Shown piece by piece: positions 51,120 to 62,832 of a stretch of 64,000 nucleotides of DNA. The notes under the pieces were generated by a model that searched no databases, was not told the DNA's origin, and worked only from the letters and a program-made list of their open reading frames with translations. Source of the DNA: Streptomyces sp. NBC_00572 (GTDB lineage: Bacteria > Actinomycetota > Actinomycetes > Streptomycetales > Streptomycetaceae); NCBI RefSeq assembly GCF_026341815.1, contig NZ_JAPENX010000001.1:3224001-3288000 (forward strand). The letters are read 5' to 3'. Made by a program: the position numbers and the translations under genes. How positions within the stretch are numbered: position 1 is the stretch's first letter; every line of letters starts with the position of its first letter.

Positions 51120-52336
51120 GCCGCCGCCTCTTCACCTCGGAGTCGGTGACCGAGGGACATCCCGACAAGATCGCCGACCGGATCAGCGACACGATCCTCG
51201 ACGCGCTGCTCGCCGAGGACCCGTCCTCGCGGGTGGCGGTGGAGACCCTGATCACCACGGGTCTCGTGCACATCGCCGGCGAGGTCACCACCTCGGCGTA
51301 CGCGCCGATAGCGAAGCTGGTGCGCGAGGCCGTCCTCGACATCGGCTACGACTCCTCCGCGAAGGGCTTCGACGGCGCCTCCTGCGGCGTCTCGGTGTCC
51401 ATCGGCGCGCAGTCCCCGGACATCGCGCAGGGTGTGGACACGGCGTACGAGTCCCGGGTCGAGGGCGCGGGCGACGAGCTCGACGCGCAGGGCGCCGGTG
51501 ACCAGGGCCTGATGTTCGGTTACGCCTGCGACGACACGGCCGAGCTGATGCCGCTGCCGATCGCGCTCGCCCACCGGCTGTCGCGCCGCCTGACCGAGGT
51601 CCGCAAGAACGGCACCGTGCCGTACCTGCGGCCCGACGGGAAGACGCAGGTCACCATCGAGTACGACGGGGACCGCCCGGTCCGCCTCGACACGGTGGTC
51701 GTCTCCTCGCAGCACGCGGCGGACATCTCCGTCGAGGGCCTGCTCACCCCGGACGTCCGGGAGTACGTCGTCGAGCACGTCCTCAAGGAGCTGGTCGAGG
51801 AGGGTGTGAGCCTGGAGTCCGACGGCTACCGGCTCCTGGTGAACCCGACCGGGCGCTTCGAGGTCGGCGGCCCGATGGGCGACGCCGGACTCACCGGCCG
51901 GAAGATCATCATCGACACCTACGGCGGGATGGCACGGCACGGCGGCGGCGCCTTCTCCGGCAAGGACCCGTCGAAGGTGGACCGGTCGGCGGCGTACGCG
52001 ATGCGCTGGGTCGCGAAGAACGTCGTCGCGGCCGGCCTCGCCCGCCGCTGCGAGGTGCAGGTGGCGTACGCCATCGGCAAGGCCGAACCGGTCGGTCTGT
52101 TCGTGGAGACCTTCGGCACGGGCACCCTGCCGGACGAGCGGATCCAGGAGGCCGTCAGCGCGGTCTTCGACCTGCGGCCGGCGGCGATCATCCGCGACCT
52201 GGACCTCAAGCGGCCGATCTACGCGAAGACGGCGGCGTACGGCCACTTCGGCCGTGAGCTCCCCGAGTTCACATGGGAGCGCACGGACCGTGTGGAGGCC
52301 CTGAAGAAGGCGGCTCATCCGGGACAGGAGGGCTGA
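51116..52336 (+). CDS. metK: S-adenosylmethionine synthetase
   Basis: 406 residues. ATP- and methionine-binding motifs: [32 protein letters not shown] and [19 protein letters not shown]. It makes SAM from methionine and ATP. Coupled by ATGA to the carrier-protein gene. In streptomycetes the housekeeping metK lies elsewhere, so this is probably a dedicated second copy. Confidence 0.95.
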   Translation: MSRRLFTSESVTEGHPDKIADRISDTILDALLAEDPSSRVAVETLITTGLVHIAGEVTTSAYAPIAKLVREAVLDIGYDSSAKGFDGASCGVSVSIGAQSPDIAQGVDTAYESRVEGAGDELDAQGAGDQGLMFGYACDDTAELMPLPIALAHRLSRRLTEVRKNGTVPYLRPDGKTQVTIEYDGDRPVRLDTVVVSSQHAADISVEGLLTPDVREYVVEHVLKELVEEGVSLESDGYRLLVNPTGRFEVGGPMGDAGLTGRKIIIDTYGGMARHGGGAFSGKDPSKVDRSAAYAMRWVAKNVVAAGLARRCEVQVAYAIGKAEPVGLFVETFGTGTLPDERIQEAVSAVFDLRPAAIIRDLDLKRPIYAKTAAYGHFGRELPEFTWERTDRVEALKKAAHPGQEG

Positions 52337-52341
52337 GGGCC

Positions 52342-53325
52342 GTGCGTATCGCTGTCACGGGATCCATCGCGACCGACCATCTGATGACCTTCCCCGGCTG
52401 GTTCAGCGAGCAGCTGCTCGCCGACCGGCTCGACCGGGTCTCCCTGTCGTTCCTCGCCGACAACCTGGAGGTCAGGCGTGGCGGAGTGGCAGCGAACATC
52501 GCCTTCGGACTCGGTGTCCTCGGTCTCCGGCCCGCCCTCGTGGGCGCGGTCGGCGCCGACTTCGAGCCGTACCGGGTCTGGCTGAAGGACCACGGTGTGG
52601 ACACCGACTCGGTGCGCGTCAGCGAGTCGCTCCACACCGCCCGGTTCGTCTGTACGACCGACCGGGCCCAGAACCAGATCGCCACCTTCTATGCGGGGGC
52701 GATGGCCGAGGCGCGCGAGATCGACCTTCGCGAGGTCGTGGCGCGCACCGGCCGGCTGGAGCTGGTCCTGGTCTCCCCGGACGACCCCGAGGCCATGCTG
52801 CGGCACACCCGCACCTGCCGTGACCTGGGGATTCCCTTCGCCGCTGATCCGTCGCAGCAGTTGGCGCGGCTCGACGGGGAGCAGGTGCGGGAGCTGGTGG
52901 ACGGGGCACGGTTCCTGTTCACCAACGAGTACGAGACGGCGCTGCTCCTGGAGAAGGCGGGCTGGGCGGAGGAGGACGTGCTGCGCCGGGTCGGCACGTG
53001 GGTGACCACCCACGGTGAGGCGGGCGTCCGCATCCGGGGCGAGGGCCGCGAGCCGCTGGCCGTGCCGGCGGTGGAGGTCGCGGCGGTCGTCGACCCGACC
53101 GGGGTCGGGGACGCCTTCCGGTCCGGGTTCCTCGCGGGCTGGCTGTGGGGTGTGCCGGAGCGGTGCGCGGCGCAGCTGGGCTGTGCGGTGGCGGCGACGG
53201 TCCTCGACTACGTGGGGACGCAGGAGTACCGGCTGCACCGGGAGCCGCTCCTGGACCGGATCAGGACGACGTACGGGACGGTCTGCACGGCGACCCTGGT
53301 CACCCATCTCAGGGGGCTCTCATGA
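52342..53325 (+). CDS. adoK: Adenosine kinase (mycobacterial AdoK-type PfkB)
   Basis: 327 residues. It begins RIAVTGSIATDHLMTFPGWF and contains 'FAADPSQQLARLDGEQVREL', FLFTNEYETALLL and DPTGVGDAFRSGFLAGW (catalytic Asp), which closely match the mycobacterial adenosine kinase. It removes adenosine released by AhcY, pulling SAH hydrolysis forward. The GTG at 52342 starts 5 bp after metK; ATGA overlap with metH downstream. Confidence 0.9.
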   Translation: MRIAVTGSIATDHLMTFPGWFSEQLLADRLDRVSLSFLADNLEVRRGGVAANIAFGLGVLGLRPALVGAVGADFEPYRVWLKDHGVDTDSVRVSESLHTARFVCTTDRAQNQIATFYAGAMAEAREIDLREVVARTGRLELVLVSPDDPEAMLRHTRTCRDLGIPFAADPSQQLARLDGEQVRELVDGARFLFTNEYETALLLEKAGWAEEDVLRRVGTWVTTHGEAGVRIRGEGREPLAVPAVEVAAVVDPTGVGDAFRSGFLAGWLWGVPERCAAQLGCAVAATVLDYVGTQEYRLHREPLLDRIRTTYGTVCTATLVTHLRGLS

Positions 53326-56300
53326 GCGTCGTACGGAGGTCCCTGCGGGAGGAGTTCGCGAAGCGGGTCGTGGTGGCCGACGGGGCGATGGGCACGATGC
53401 TCCAGGCCGCCGACCCGACGATGGACGACTTCCAGAACCTTGAGGGCTGCAACGAGATCCTCAACCTCACGCGCCCCGACATCGTCGCCTCCGTCCACGA
53501 CGCCTACTTCTCGGTGGGCGTGGACTGCGTCGAGACCAACACCTTCGGGGCGAACCTGGCCGCGCTCGCCGAGTACGGCATCGAGAACCAGGTGTACGAG
53601 CTGTCCGAGGCCGGCGCCCGGATCGCCCGCGCCGCGGCGGACGCGCACACGGCCGCCGACGGCCGCCCCCGCTGGGTCCTCGGCTCCATGGGTCCCGGCA
53701 CGAAGCTGCCGACCCTGGGCCACGTCACGTACGAGCCGCTGCGCGAGGCCTTCCAGCAGAACGCGGAGGGCCTGATCCGGGGCGGCGCGGACGCCCTGCT
53801 CATCGAGACCTCGCAGGACCTGCTCCAGACGAAGGCGGCCGTCATCGGCGCCCGCCGGGCCCTGGACTGGGTCGGTGTGGACCTGCCGGTGATCGTGCAG
53901 GTCACGGTGGAGACGACGGGCACGATGCTGCTCGGCTCGGAGATCGGGGCGGCGCTCACCGCCCTGGAGCCGCTGGGCATCGACATGATCGGCCTGAACT
54001 GCGCCACGGGCCCGGCGGAGATGGCCGAGCACCTGCGACACCTGTCCCGCCATGCCCGTGTCCCGATCTCGGTCATGCCGAACGCGGGCCTGCCCGTCCT
54101 CACCTCCGACGGCGCCCACTACCCCCTGTCGCCGTCCGAACTGGCCGACGCCCAGGAGGCGTTCGTCCGCGAGTACGGCCCCGCGCTGGTCGGCGGCTGC
54201 TGCGGTACGACCCCGGAGCACCTGCGGGAGATCGTGGACCGGGTGCGGGGCGCGGCCGTCCTCGATCGGCGCCCCGAGCCGGAGCCGGGCGCGTCCTCGC
54301 TCTACAGCCATGTGCCGTTCCGGCAGGACACCGCGTACATGGCGATCGGCGAGCGCACCAACGCCAACGGCTCGAAGAAGTTCCGCGAGGCGATGCTCGA
54401 CGGCCGCTGGGACGACTGCGTCGAGATGGCGCGGGACCAGATCCGCGAGGGCGCGCACATGCTCGACCTGTGCGTGGACTACGTGGGCCGGGACGGCACC
54501 GCGGACATGGCGGAGCTGGCCGGCCGCTTCGCGACGGCCTCGACGCTGCCGATCGTCCTCGACTCGACGGAGATCGGGGTGCTGCGGGCGGGTCTGGAGA
54601 AGCTCGGCGGCCGGGCGGTCGTCAACTCGGTGAACTACGAGGACGGCGACGGCCCCGAGTCGCGGTTCGCGCAGGTCACGGCCCTGGCGAAGGAGCACGG
54701 CGCCGCGTTGATGGCGCTGACGATCGACGAGCAGGGCCAGGCGCGCAGCGTCGCGCACAAGGTGGCGATCGCGGAGCGCCTCATCGAGGACCTGACCGGG
54801 AACTGGGGGATCAGGGAGTCGGACATCCTGATCGACACCCTCACGTTCACGATCTGCACCGGTCAGGAGGAGTCCCGCAGGGACGGCATCCACACGATCG
54901 AGGCGATCAGGGAGCTGAAGCGGCTCCACCCGGACGTCCAGACGACCCTGGGCCTCTCCAACATCTCGTTCGGCCTGAACCCGGCCGCGCGGATCGTCCT
55001 CAACTCGGTCTTCCTCGACGAGTGCGTGAAGGCGGGCCTGGACTCGGCCATCGTGCACGCCTCGAAGATCCTGCCGATCGCGCGCCTGGAGCCGGAGCAG
55101 GTGGAGGTCGCGCTCGACCTGATCCACGACCGGCGCCGGGAGGGCTACGACCCGCTGCAGCGCTTCCTGGAGATGTTCGAGGGCGCGACGGCGAAGTCCC
55201 TGAAGGCCGGCAAGACCGAGGAGCTCCTCGCCCTGCCGCTGGACGAGCGTCTGAAGCGGCGGATCATCGACGGCGAGAAGAACGGCCTGGAGGCCGACCT
55301 CGACGAGGCCCTCGCCGGGCGTCCCGCTCTGGAGATCGTCAACGAGATCCTGCTCGACGGCATGAAGACGGTCGGCGAGCTGTTCGGCTCCGGTCAGATG
55401 CAGCTGCCGTTCGTGCTCCAGTCCGCCGAGGTCATGAAGACGGCGGTCGCGTACCTCGAACCGCACATGGAGAAGACGGACGCCGACGGCAAGGGCACGA
55501 TCGTCCTCGCCACCGTCCGCGGTGACGTCCACGACATCGGCAAGAACCTCGTCGACATCATCCTCTCCAACAACGGCTACAACGTCGTCAACATCGGCAT
55601 CAAGCAGCCGGTCTCCGCGATCCTGGAGGCGGCGGAAGAACACCGGGCGGACATCATCGGCATGTCCGGCCTCCTCGTGAAGTCCACCGTGATCATGAAG
55701 GAGAACCTCCAGGAACTGAACGGCCGCGGCCTGGCCGGGCGCTTCCCCGTGATCCTCGGCGGCGCCGCCCTCACCAGGGCGTACGTCGAGCAGGACCTCC
55801 ACGAGCTCTACCAGGGCGAGGTCCGCTACGCCCGCGACGCCTTCGAGGGCCTGCGCCTCATGGACGCGCTCATGGGCGTCAAGCGCGGCGTCCCCGGAGC
55901 CGTACTCCCGCCGCTCAAGCAGCGGCGCGTGCCGAAACGCGAGACCCCGCTGCTCGCGTCGGAAGTCCGGGAGCCGGAGCCGGCCGGCCGCTCCGACGTC
56001 GCCGCCGACAACCCCGTACCCGAGCCCCCCTTCCTCGGGACCAGGGTCGTCAAGGGCATCCAGCTCGCCGAGTACGCCTCCTGGCTCGACGAGACCGCCC
56101 TCTTCAAGGGCCAGTGGGGCCTCAAGGACACCGAGACCATCGAGACGGAGGGCCGGCCGCGCCTGCGCGCCTGGCTCGACCGCCTCCAGAGGGACCACCT
56201 CCTCGAAGCAGCCGTCGTCTACGGCTGGTTCCCCTGTGTGTCCAAGGGCGACGACCTGATCGTCCTGGACGAGGACGGAGGCGAGCGGACCCGCTTCTCC

Positions 56301-56795
56301 TTCCCCCGCCAGCAGCGGGGCCGCCGCCTCTGCCTGGCCGACTTCCACCGCTCCGAGGACTCCGGCGAGATCGACGCCGTCGCGATGCAGGTGGTCACCG
56401 TCGGCTCCCGGATCGGCGAGGAGACGGCGAAGCTCTTCGCCGCCGACGCCTACCGGGACTACCTCGAACTCCACGGCCTCTCCGTCCAGTTGGCGGAGGC
56501 GCTGGCCGAGTACTGGCACGCGAGGGTGCGCGCCGAATGGGGCATCGCGGGCCCCTCGGAGCCGGCGTCCCTGGACGGCATGCTCCGGACCGAGTACCAG
56601 GGCTGCCGCTACTCCCTCGGCTACCCGGCCTGCCCCGACCTGGAGGACCGGGCGAAGATCGCCGCGCTCCTGCGCCCGGAGCGGATCGGGGTGGAGCTGT
56701 CGGAGGAGTACCAGCTGCACCCCGAGCAGTCGACGGACGCGATCGTCGTCCACCACCCGGAGGCGAGCTACTTCAACGCGGGAGGCCGCAGGTGA
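53322..56795 (+). CDS. metH: Cobalamin-dependent methionine synthase
   Basis: 1157 residues. The order of domains is as expected. Homocysteine domain: [23 protein letters not shown] zinc Cys pair. Pterin domain: '[14 protein letters not shown]'. Cobalamin-binding: [19 protein letters not shown], His as the lower axial ligand. Reactivation domain: '[20 protein letters not shown]'. It methylates homocysteine using 5-methyl-THF. ATG set by ATGA overlap with adoK. No cobalamin riboswitch is present because it is internal to the operon. Confidence 0.97.
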   Translation: MSVVRRSLREEFAKRVVVADGAMGTMLQAADPTMDDFQNLEGCNEILNLTRPDIVASVHDAYFSVGVDCVETNTFGANLAALAEYGIENQVYELSEAGARIARAAADAHTAADGRPRWVLGSMGPGTKLPTLGHVTYEPLREAFQQNAEGLIRGGADALLIETSQDLLQTKAAVIGARRALDWVGVDLPVIVQVTVETTGTMLLGSEIGAALTALEPLGIDMIGLNCATGPAEMAEHLRHLSRHARVPISVMPNAGLPVLTSDGAHYPLSPSELADAQEAFVREYGPALVGGCCGTTPEHLREIVDRVRGAAVLDRRPEPEPGASSLYSHVPFRQDTAYMAIGERTNANGSKKFREAMLDGRWDDCVEMARDQIREGAHMLDLCVDYVGRDGTADMAELAGRFATASTLPIVLDSTEIGVLRAGLEKLGGRAVVNSVNYEDGDGPESRFAQVTALAKEHGAALMALTIDEQGQARSVAHKVAIAERLIEDLTGNWGIRESDILIDTLTFTICTGQEESRRDGIHTIEAIRELKRLHPDVQTTLGLSNISFGLNPAARIVLNSVFLDECVKAGLDSAIVHASKILPIARLEPEQVEVALDLIHDRRREGYDPLQRFLEMFEGATAKSLKAGKTEELLALPLDERLKRRIIDGEKNGLEADLDEALAGRPALEIVNEILLDGMKTVGELFGSGQMQLPFVLQSAEVMKTAVAYLEPHMEKTDADGKGTIVLATVRGDVHDIGKNLVDIILSNNGYNVVNIGIKQPVSAILEAAEEHRADIIGMSGLLVKSTVIMKENLQELNGRGLAGRFPVILGGAALTRAYVEQDLHELYQGEVRYARDAFEGLRLMDALMGVKRGVPGAVLPPLKQRRVPKRETPLLASEVREPEPAGRSDVAADNPVPEPPFLGTRVVKGIQLAEYASWLDETALFKGQWGLKDTETIETEGRPRLRAWLDRLQRDHLLEAAVVYGWFPCVSKGDDLIVLDEDGGERTRFSFPRQQRGRRLCLADFHRSEDSGEIDAVAMQVVTVGSRIGEETAKLFAADAYRDYLELHGLSVQLAEALAEYWHARVRAEWGIAGPSEPASLDGMLRTEYQGCRYSLGYPACPDLEDRAKIAALLRPERIGVELSEEYQLHPEQSTDAIVVHHPEASYFNAGGRR

Positions 56796-57644
56796 GCCCC
56801 ACGTACTCGTTCGAGTTCTTCCCGCCGAAGACGGACAAGGGCGAGCGGACCCTGTGGGAGGCGATCCGCCGGGTGGAAGCCCTCTCCCCGGACTTCGTCT
56901 CGGTGACGTACGGCGCGGGCGGCTCGTCCCGCGACCGGACGATCGAGGTGACGAAGCGGATCGCGACCGAGACGACCCTGCGACCGGTCGCGCACCTGAC
57001 GGCGGTCGGCCACTCGGTCGCGGAGCTACGGGCGATCATCGGCGCGTACGCGGACGCCGGGGTACGGGACGTCCTGGTCCTGCGCGGAGACCCGCCGGGC
57101 GACCCGCGCGGCCCGTGGACACCGCACCCGCGGGGATTCACGTACGCCCACGAACTGGTCGCACTGGTCCGCTCGTTGGGCGACTTCCGGATCGGGGTGG
57201 CGGCCTTCCCGGAGGGCCACCCGAGGTCGGCGGGTCCGGCCGACGACCTGGCGCACTTCGTCGCCAAGTGCCGGGCGGGCGCCGACTACGCCATCACGCA
57301 GATGTTCTTCGACCCGGAGGACTATCTGAGGCTGCGGGACCGGGTGGCGGCCGCCGGCTGCGACACCCCGATCATCCCGGAGATCATGCCGGCGACGGAC
57401 GTACGCCAGATCCGGCGTTTCGCGGAGCTGAGCGACGCCGCGTTCCCCGAGGACCTGGCGCACCGCCTGGAGGCGGCCAAGGACGACCCGGCGGCGGCGT
57501 ACCGCATCGGCGTGGAGCACGCGACGCGGACGGGCCTGCGGTTGCTCGACGAGGGCGCGCCCGGTCTGCACTACATCACCTTGAACAAGTCGACGGCGGC
57601 CCTGGAAATCCACCGAACCATCATGAGCGCAAGGAGCGTTGTCC

Positions 57645-57652
<8 letters not shown>
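56792..57652 (+). CDS. metF: Methylenetetrahydrofolate reductase
   Basis: 286 residues. [20 protein letters not shown], '[19 protein letters not shown]', [17 protein letters not shown] and '[19 protein letters not shown]' are the MetF motifs (FAD and folate binding). It supplies 5-methyl-THF to MetH. GTG at 56792 overlaps the metH stop (GTGA). Confidence 0.95.
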
Positions 57653-59041
<1,389 letters not shown>

Positions 59042-59042
<1 letters not shown>

Positions 59043-59722
59043 TGATGTGTACGAACGATGACGGGCGCGACCCGTGGCTCCCCGACCGTCTCCTGAAGAC
59101 GGAACGGGACCTGCTGATGCCCTTGCTGCGCCGGACACCCGAGGAGGCGTACGAGCTCCGCACCGCGTGCCCCGGGTGGACGGCGCGGCAGGTCCTCGCC
59201 CACTGTGGTGCGGCCCTGGTCAGGATCGTCGAGGACCGCCTGGAGGAGGGCGTGTTCCTGCCCGAGGCGAACGCCTGCGACGTCGCCGAACGCGAGGACT
59301 GGCCGCTGGGTCGCATCCTCGACGAACTGGAACGCGGCCTGACCGAAGCGGGCCCGGTCATCGCCCGGCGTGAGGACGGCCGGCTCGACGCGGTGGCGCT
59401 CGGCGAATGGGTCCACGCGGGAGACGTGAGGGAGGCCTTCGGCGAACCGGGCGCGTACTGCGGCAAGGCGCTGGAGCTGGCGCTCCCCCTCCTGTCGGTG
59501 ACGAGCCGCAAACGGGAGACCCCGAGGCTGGTCGGCGTCCTGGAGGTGGAGGGCCGGGAGGTCACCCCGGTGGCACTGGGCAACGAAATAGAAGGCCGCC
59601 CGGCGGCAACCTTCAAGGGCGACGCCTCCACCCTGATCCGCATCTACGCGGGCCGCCCACTGGTGAGAACCCGCTACGAACTGACAGGAGCCACAGAACA
59701 CGAACTCCTGATCTACCGCTGA
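59042..59722 (+). CDS. Maleylpyruvate-isomerase-family (DinB-like, mycothiol-dependent) protein
   Basis: 226 residues. 'ELRTACPGWTARQVLAHCG' is the N-terminal metal/thiol-binding region of the mycothiol-dependent isomerase (MDMPI/DinB-2) fold, and the C-terminal part is a small alpha/beta domain. Its TGATG overlap with ahcY shows coupling to the methyl-cycle operon. It may isomerise or conjugate a pathway intermediate with mycothiol; the reaction is not known. Confidence 0.82.
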
Positions 59723-59934
59723 CCCCCCCAGCACGGTGCACAGTTGGTCAGGAAGATCCGATACCGGTTGGGGCAGTAGGGGACCCGGGATCCGGCCACC
59801 GGTCCGGAAGCGTCCGTTCCCTGTCCGTGCTCGGTAACGATCCCCTTGTGGGTCGTGATTTCGACGACGGCGCGCCTCATCCTGAGCCACGCAGTGTGCG
59901 TACACGCAGGCCAAGAGTCACGGGGGATCGTGAA

Positions 59935-60663
59935 ATGAGCACCGTCCGTAGGAACACCCGACGCACATGGAAGGTCGGCGCCCTGGGGCTGACCGCCGCC
60001 GCGCTTCTTTCGGCCACGGCCTGCGGGCCGAGCGACGACGAGGCGGGCGGGACCCCGCCGTCGCCGACCAGGTCGACGGCCCCCGCGAGCGAACCGACGG
60101 CGCCCACGACCGGCCCCGCGTCGCCGTCGACGCAGCCGGGCGACTCGGGCAGCACCGACGGCTCGCCGTCCGCGAGCGAGCCGCCGGGCACGACGGGCGA
60201 GACGGACTGGGAGCCGAAGGACGGCATCTGCTCGGACCTGAACACGGAGGTGAAGGCGGACTGGGCGCTGCCGCCCGTGAAGGACGACTCGAAGCTCGAA
60301 CTCGTCATCACCAACACCAGCGACAAGCCGTGCAAGCTCTACCACTACCCGATGGTCAAGTTCGGCAACGAGCTGCCGTACCTGTCGGTCGTGAAGAGCT
60401 CCAAGCCGCAGTCCGTGATCGTCCTCGGTCCGGGCAAGGAGGCCTACGCGGGCGTGCTGGCCCGCTCGGGCAGCAAGGAGGTCGCCTCTTTCGAGAAGAT
60501 GCTGATCAAGGCCCCCCAGGGCAAGGAACTGCCGCCCGCCGACACCAAGGACGGCATGCTCCTCGAACTGCCCGCGAAGGGCGTGTACGTGGACAAGGGC
60601 GCCCGCGTGTCGTACTGGCGGGCCGACTCGGAGAGCGCCATCTCGGCCCTGTACCCGCAGTAG
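59935..60663 (+). CDS. DUF4232 lipoprotein
   Basis: 242 residues. Signal peptide with lipobox LLSATAC, a Ser/Thr/Pro-rich linker (about 35-95), then a DUF4232 beta-sandwich (LELVITNTSDKPCKLYHYPM ... 'VIVLGPGKEAYAGVLA'). A membrane-anchored extracellular protein of unknown function common in streptomycetes. The 212 bp upstream contain no gene that I can support. Confidence 0.88.
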   Translation: MSTVRRNTRRTWKVGALGLTAAALLSATACGPSDDEAGGTPPSPTRSTAPASEPTAPTTGPASPSTQPGDSGSTDGSPSASEPPGTTGETDWEPKDGICSDLNTEVKADWALPPVKDDSKLELVITNTSDKPCKLYHYPMVKFGNELPYLSVVKSSKPQSVIVLGPGKEAYAGVLARSGSKEVASFEKMLIKAPQGKELPPADTKDGMLLELPAKGVYVDKGARVSYWRADSESAISALYPQ

Positions 60664-60675
60664 GGGGCGTCCGGT

Positions 60676-60853
60676 TCACGTCTGCCCGGCGTCGAGCCAT
60701 CGGGCGGCGAGCAGGCCCAACTCGTCGCGCATGCCGGGCGGAACGCGCCGGAGGTGCGGGGAGAGGATCGGGAAGCCGGCGACGAGAGCGCGGGCGGCCA
60801 CGCACGCGCTGTGCCGGGCGCCTGCGGACCGGGCGTGCCCGTCACGGAGGCAC
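60676..60853 (-). pseudogene. Possible gene remnant downstream of the ABC permease
   Basis: The minus-strand frame ending at TGA (60676-60678) shows good streptomycete codon bias and protein-like text: ALVAGFPILSPHLRRVPPG, then MRDELGLLAARWLDAGQ. It has no credible start before it runs into the permease stop region. It looks like the C-terminus of a deleted gene. Confidence 0.3.
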
Positions 60854-61708
60854 TCACACGTCGCGGTGCCGCACGACGACCACGGCGAGTGCGACCGCGA
60901 TCAGCGGCCAGAGCGCGTACACGGCCCACGAGCCGGGGACGGTGGCGCTGTAGGCGAGCGAATGGGGATCCGGTGCCCAGTTCTGGGCCAGGCGCTTCCA
61001 CGCCGTGACCGGCATCGCGTGGCTGATGGCGGCGGACCAGCGTGCGCTCTGCGAGAAGATCGGCGGCAGCATCACCAAGGTGAAGGCGCTGGTGACCATG
61101 GTGGTGGCGCTGTGCCTGATCAGAGCGCCGAAGCCGAGGCCGATCAGTGCGCAGACCGGGGCCAGCAGGGCGGACGCCACCAGTGCCCGGAGCACTCCGG
61201 GATGGGTGAGCGGAACCCCGGCCTGCTGTCCGTTCAGGATGGTCTGGGAGACCAGGAAGCCGCTGGTGGAGACGACCGTGCCGACCGCGGTCCAGAGCAC
61301 GGCGGTGACGACCGCTTTGGCCAGCACCACCGCACCACGGGCGGGTACGGCCACGGTGGTGGTGCGCATCAGGCCGCTGCTGTACTCGCTCACGACGGTG
61401 AGGGCGCCGACGCTTCCGGCGACGAGCATCAGCGTCATGTAACCGGCCGCGGGGAACGCGTCGAACACGAGGAATCCCTGGTCGGCCTTCGCGGTCGGGC
61501 TCATCGTCCGGAGGTTGTTGATCTCCGCCAGCGCCGCCACGGCGGCGGACCCTATGACGAACAGGGCGGTGAGCCCGAGCGTCCACGGGATCGAGCGCAG
61601 GGACCATGTCTTGATCCACTCGGAGGCGAGCAGGTCGCGGAAGCGGGCGGGCGGCTCGGCGACGGCCGCGGACGAGGCGGCTGCGGGGACGGCGGTGGCT
61701 GTGGTCAT
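60854..61708 (-). CDS. ABC-2-type transporter permease
   Basis: 284 residues with six TM helices: 'RFRDLLASEWIKTWSLRSIP' (typical ABC-2 N-terminus), GYMTLMLVAGSVGALTVVSE, then 'YSSGLMRTTTVAVPARG'. It pairs with the ATPase, whose stop overlaps its ATG (ATGA). Such pairs export drugs, lipids or peptides, often under a nearby two-component system. Confidence 0.9.
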   Translation of the reverse strand: MTTATAVPAAASSAAVAEPPARFRDLLASEWIKTWSLRSIPWTLGLTALFVIGSAAVAALAEINNLRTMSPTAKADQGFLVFDAFPAAGYMTLMLVAGSVGALTVVSEYSSGLMRTTTVAVPARGAVVLAKAVVTAVLWTAVGTVVSTSGFLVSQTILNGQQAGVPLTHPGVLRALVASALLAPVCALIGLGFGALIRHSATTMVTSAFTLVMLPPIFSQSARWSAAISHAMPVTAWKRLAQNWAPDPHSLAYSATVPGSWAVYALWPLIAVALAVVVVRHRDV

Positions 61709-62625
61709 CGGGGCTGCCCTGCCTGGTATTCGACGCTGTCGGCGGTGAGTTCCATGAATGCCTCCTCCAGTGAGGCGGTCCGGGTGGTCAGTTCGTGGAT
61801 CGGGATCCGGTTCTCGAAGGCGAGTGCGCCGATCCGGTCCGCCGGCAGCCCGGTCACGGCGAGTTTCTCGGTGCCTGGTGAGCCCTCCGGCTCGACCGAG
61901 GCGCCTGCGGTGGTCAGTACCGCTGTCAGCTCGGCGACCTGCGGGGTGCACACGACGACGCTGAGACGGGTGCTGCGGGCCGCGAAGTCCCCTACCGATT
62001 CGGCGGCGATGAGCCGGCCCCGGCCGATGACGACGAGCTGGTCGGCGGTGTTCTCCATCTCCGACATGAGGTGGCTGGAGAGGAAGACCGTACGGCCCTC
62101 GGCCGCGAGGCGCCGGAAGAGGCGGCGCATCCAGAGCACGCCCTCCGGGTCCATGCCGTTGACCGGCTCGTCGAACATCAGCACCGGTGGGTCGCCGAGC
62201 AGTGCGGTGGCGATCCCGAGCCGCTGCTTCATGCCGAGCGAGAAGCCGCCGACGCGGCGGTGCGCGGCCTCGACCAGGCCCACCTCGTGCAGCACGTCGT
62301 CCACCCGGCGCGAGGAGATCCCGTTGCTGCGGGCCAGGGCGGACAGATGGGCCGCGGCGGTGCGTCCCCCGTGGACCTGGCCCGCGTCGAGGAGTGCGCC
62401 GACGTGCCGCAGACCGCGCGGGTGGCTGCGGAAGGGGACGCCGCTGACGGTGGCGGCGCCGCCGGTGGGCGCGTCCAGGCCGAGGATCATCCGCAGGGTG
62501 GTGGTCTTGCCGGCTCCGTTGGGGCCGAGGAAACCGGTGACCTGGCCCGGTCGCACGGTGAAGGACAGCTGGTCCACGGCGGTCTTGCCGCCGAAGTGCT
62601 TGGTGAGTTCGTTGACTTCGATCAC
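61705..62625 (-). CDS. ABC transporter ATP-binding protein (DrrA/BcrA-like)
   Basis: 306 residues. Walker A GPNGAGKTTT, ABC signature FSLGMKQRLGIA, Walker B VLMFDEPVNGMDPEG and H-loop LSSHLMSEM. The C-terminal regulatory extension is as in DrrA/BcrA-type exporters. GTG start at 62625. Divergent from a histidine kinase gene at 62833. Confidence 0.93.
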   Translation of the reverse strand: MIEVNELTKHFGGKTAVDQLSFTVRPGQVTGFLGPNGAGKTTTLRMILGLDAPTGGAATVSGVPFRSHPRGLRHVGALLDAGQVHGGRTAAAHLSALARSNGISSRRVDDVLHEVGLVEAAHRRVGGFSLGMKQRLGIATALLGDPPVLMFDEPVNGMDPEGVLWMRRLFRRLAAEGRTVFLSSHLMSEMENTADQLVVIGRGRLIAAESVGDFAARSTRLSVVVCTPQVAELTAVLTTAGASVEPEGSPGTEKLAVTGLPADRIGALAFENRIPIHELTTRTASLEEAFMELTADSVEYQAGQPR

Positions 62626-62832
62626 AGCGACAACCCTGCCGGGAGGGCCTCGCCCGGTCATGGGGCCGTGGGTGGCAATGGTGCGGTCGCCTTCGCCCGT
62701 GGTCGTACGTCCGCGGGCTGATTCCGCGGGGGCGGCGGCTGGATAGTCTCGCGGGATGGATGCCATACCGACCGCCTCGCTCCTCGTGTGCGTCGCACAG
62801 CGCGGTCTTCCTCCCGAGAGGCCGCACCAGAG

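Noticed and set aside
53208..56756. 1182-codon open frame on the minus strand opposite metH
   Set aside because: Mirror of a strongly biased gene; the protein is rich in Val/Gly/Asp/Arg with no motif. metH on the + strand is unambiguous.
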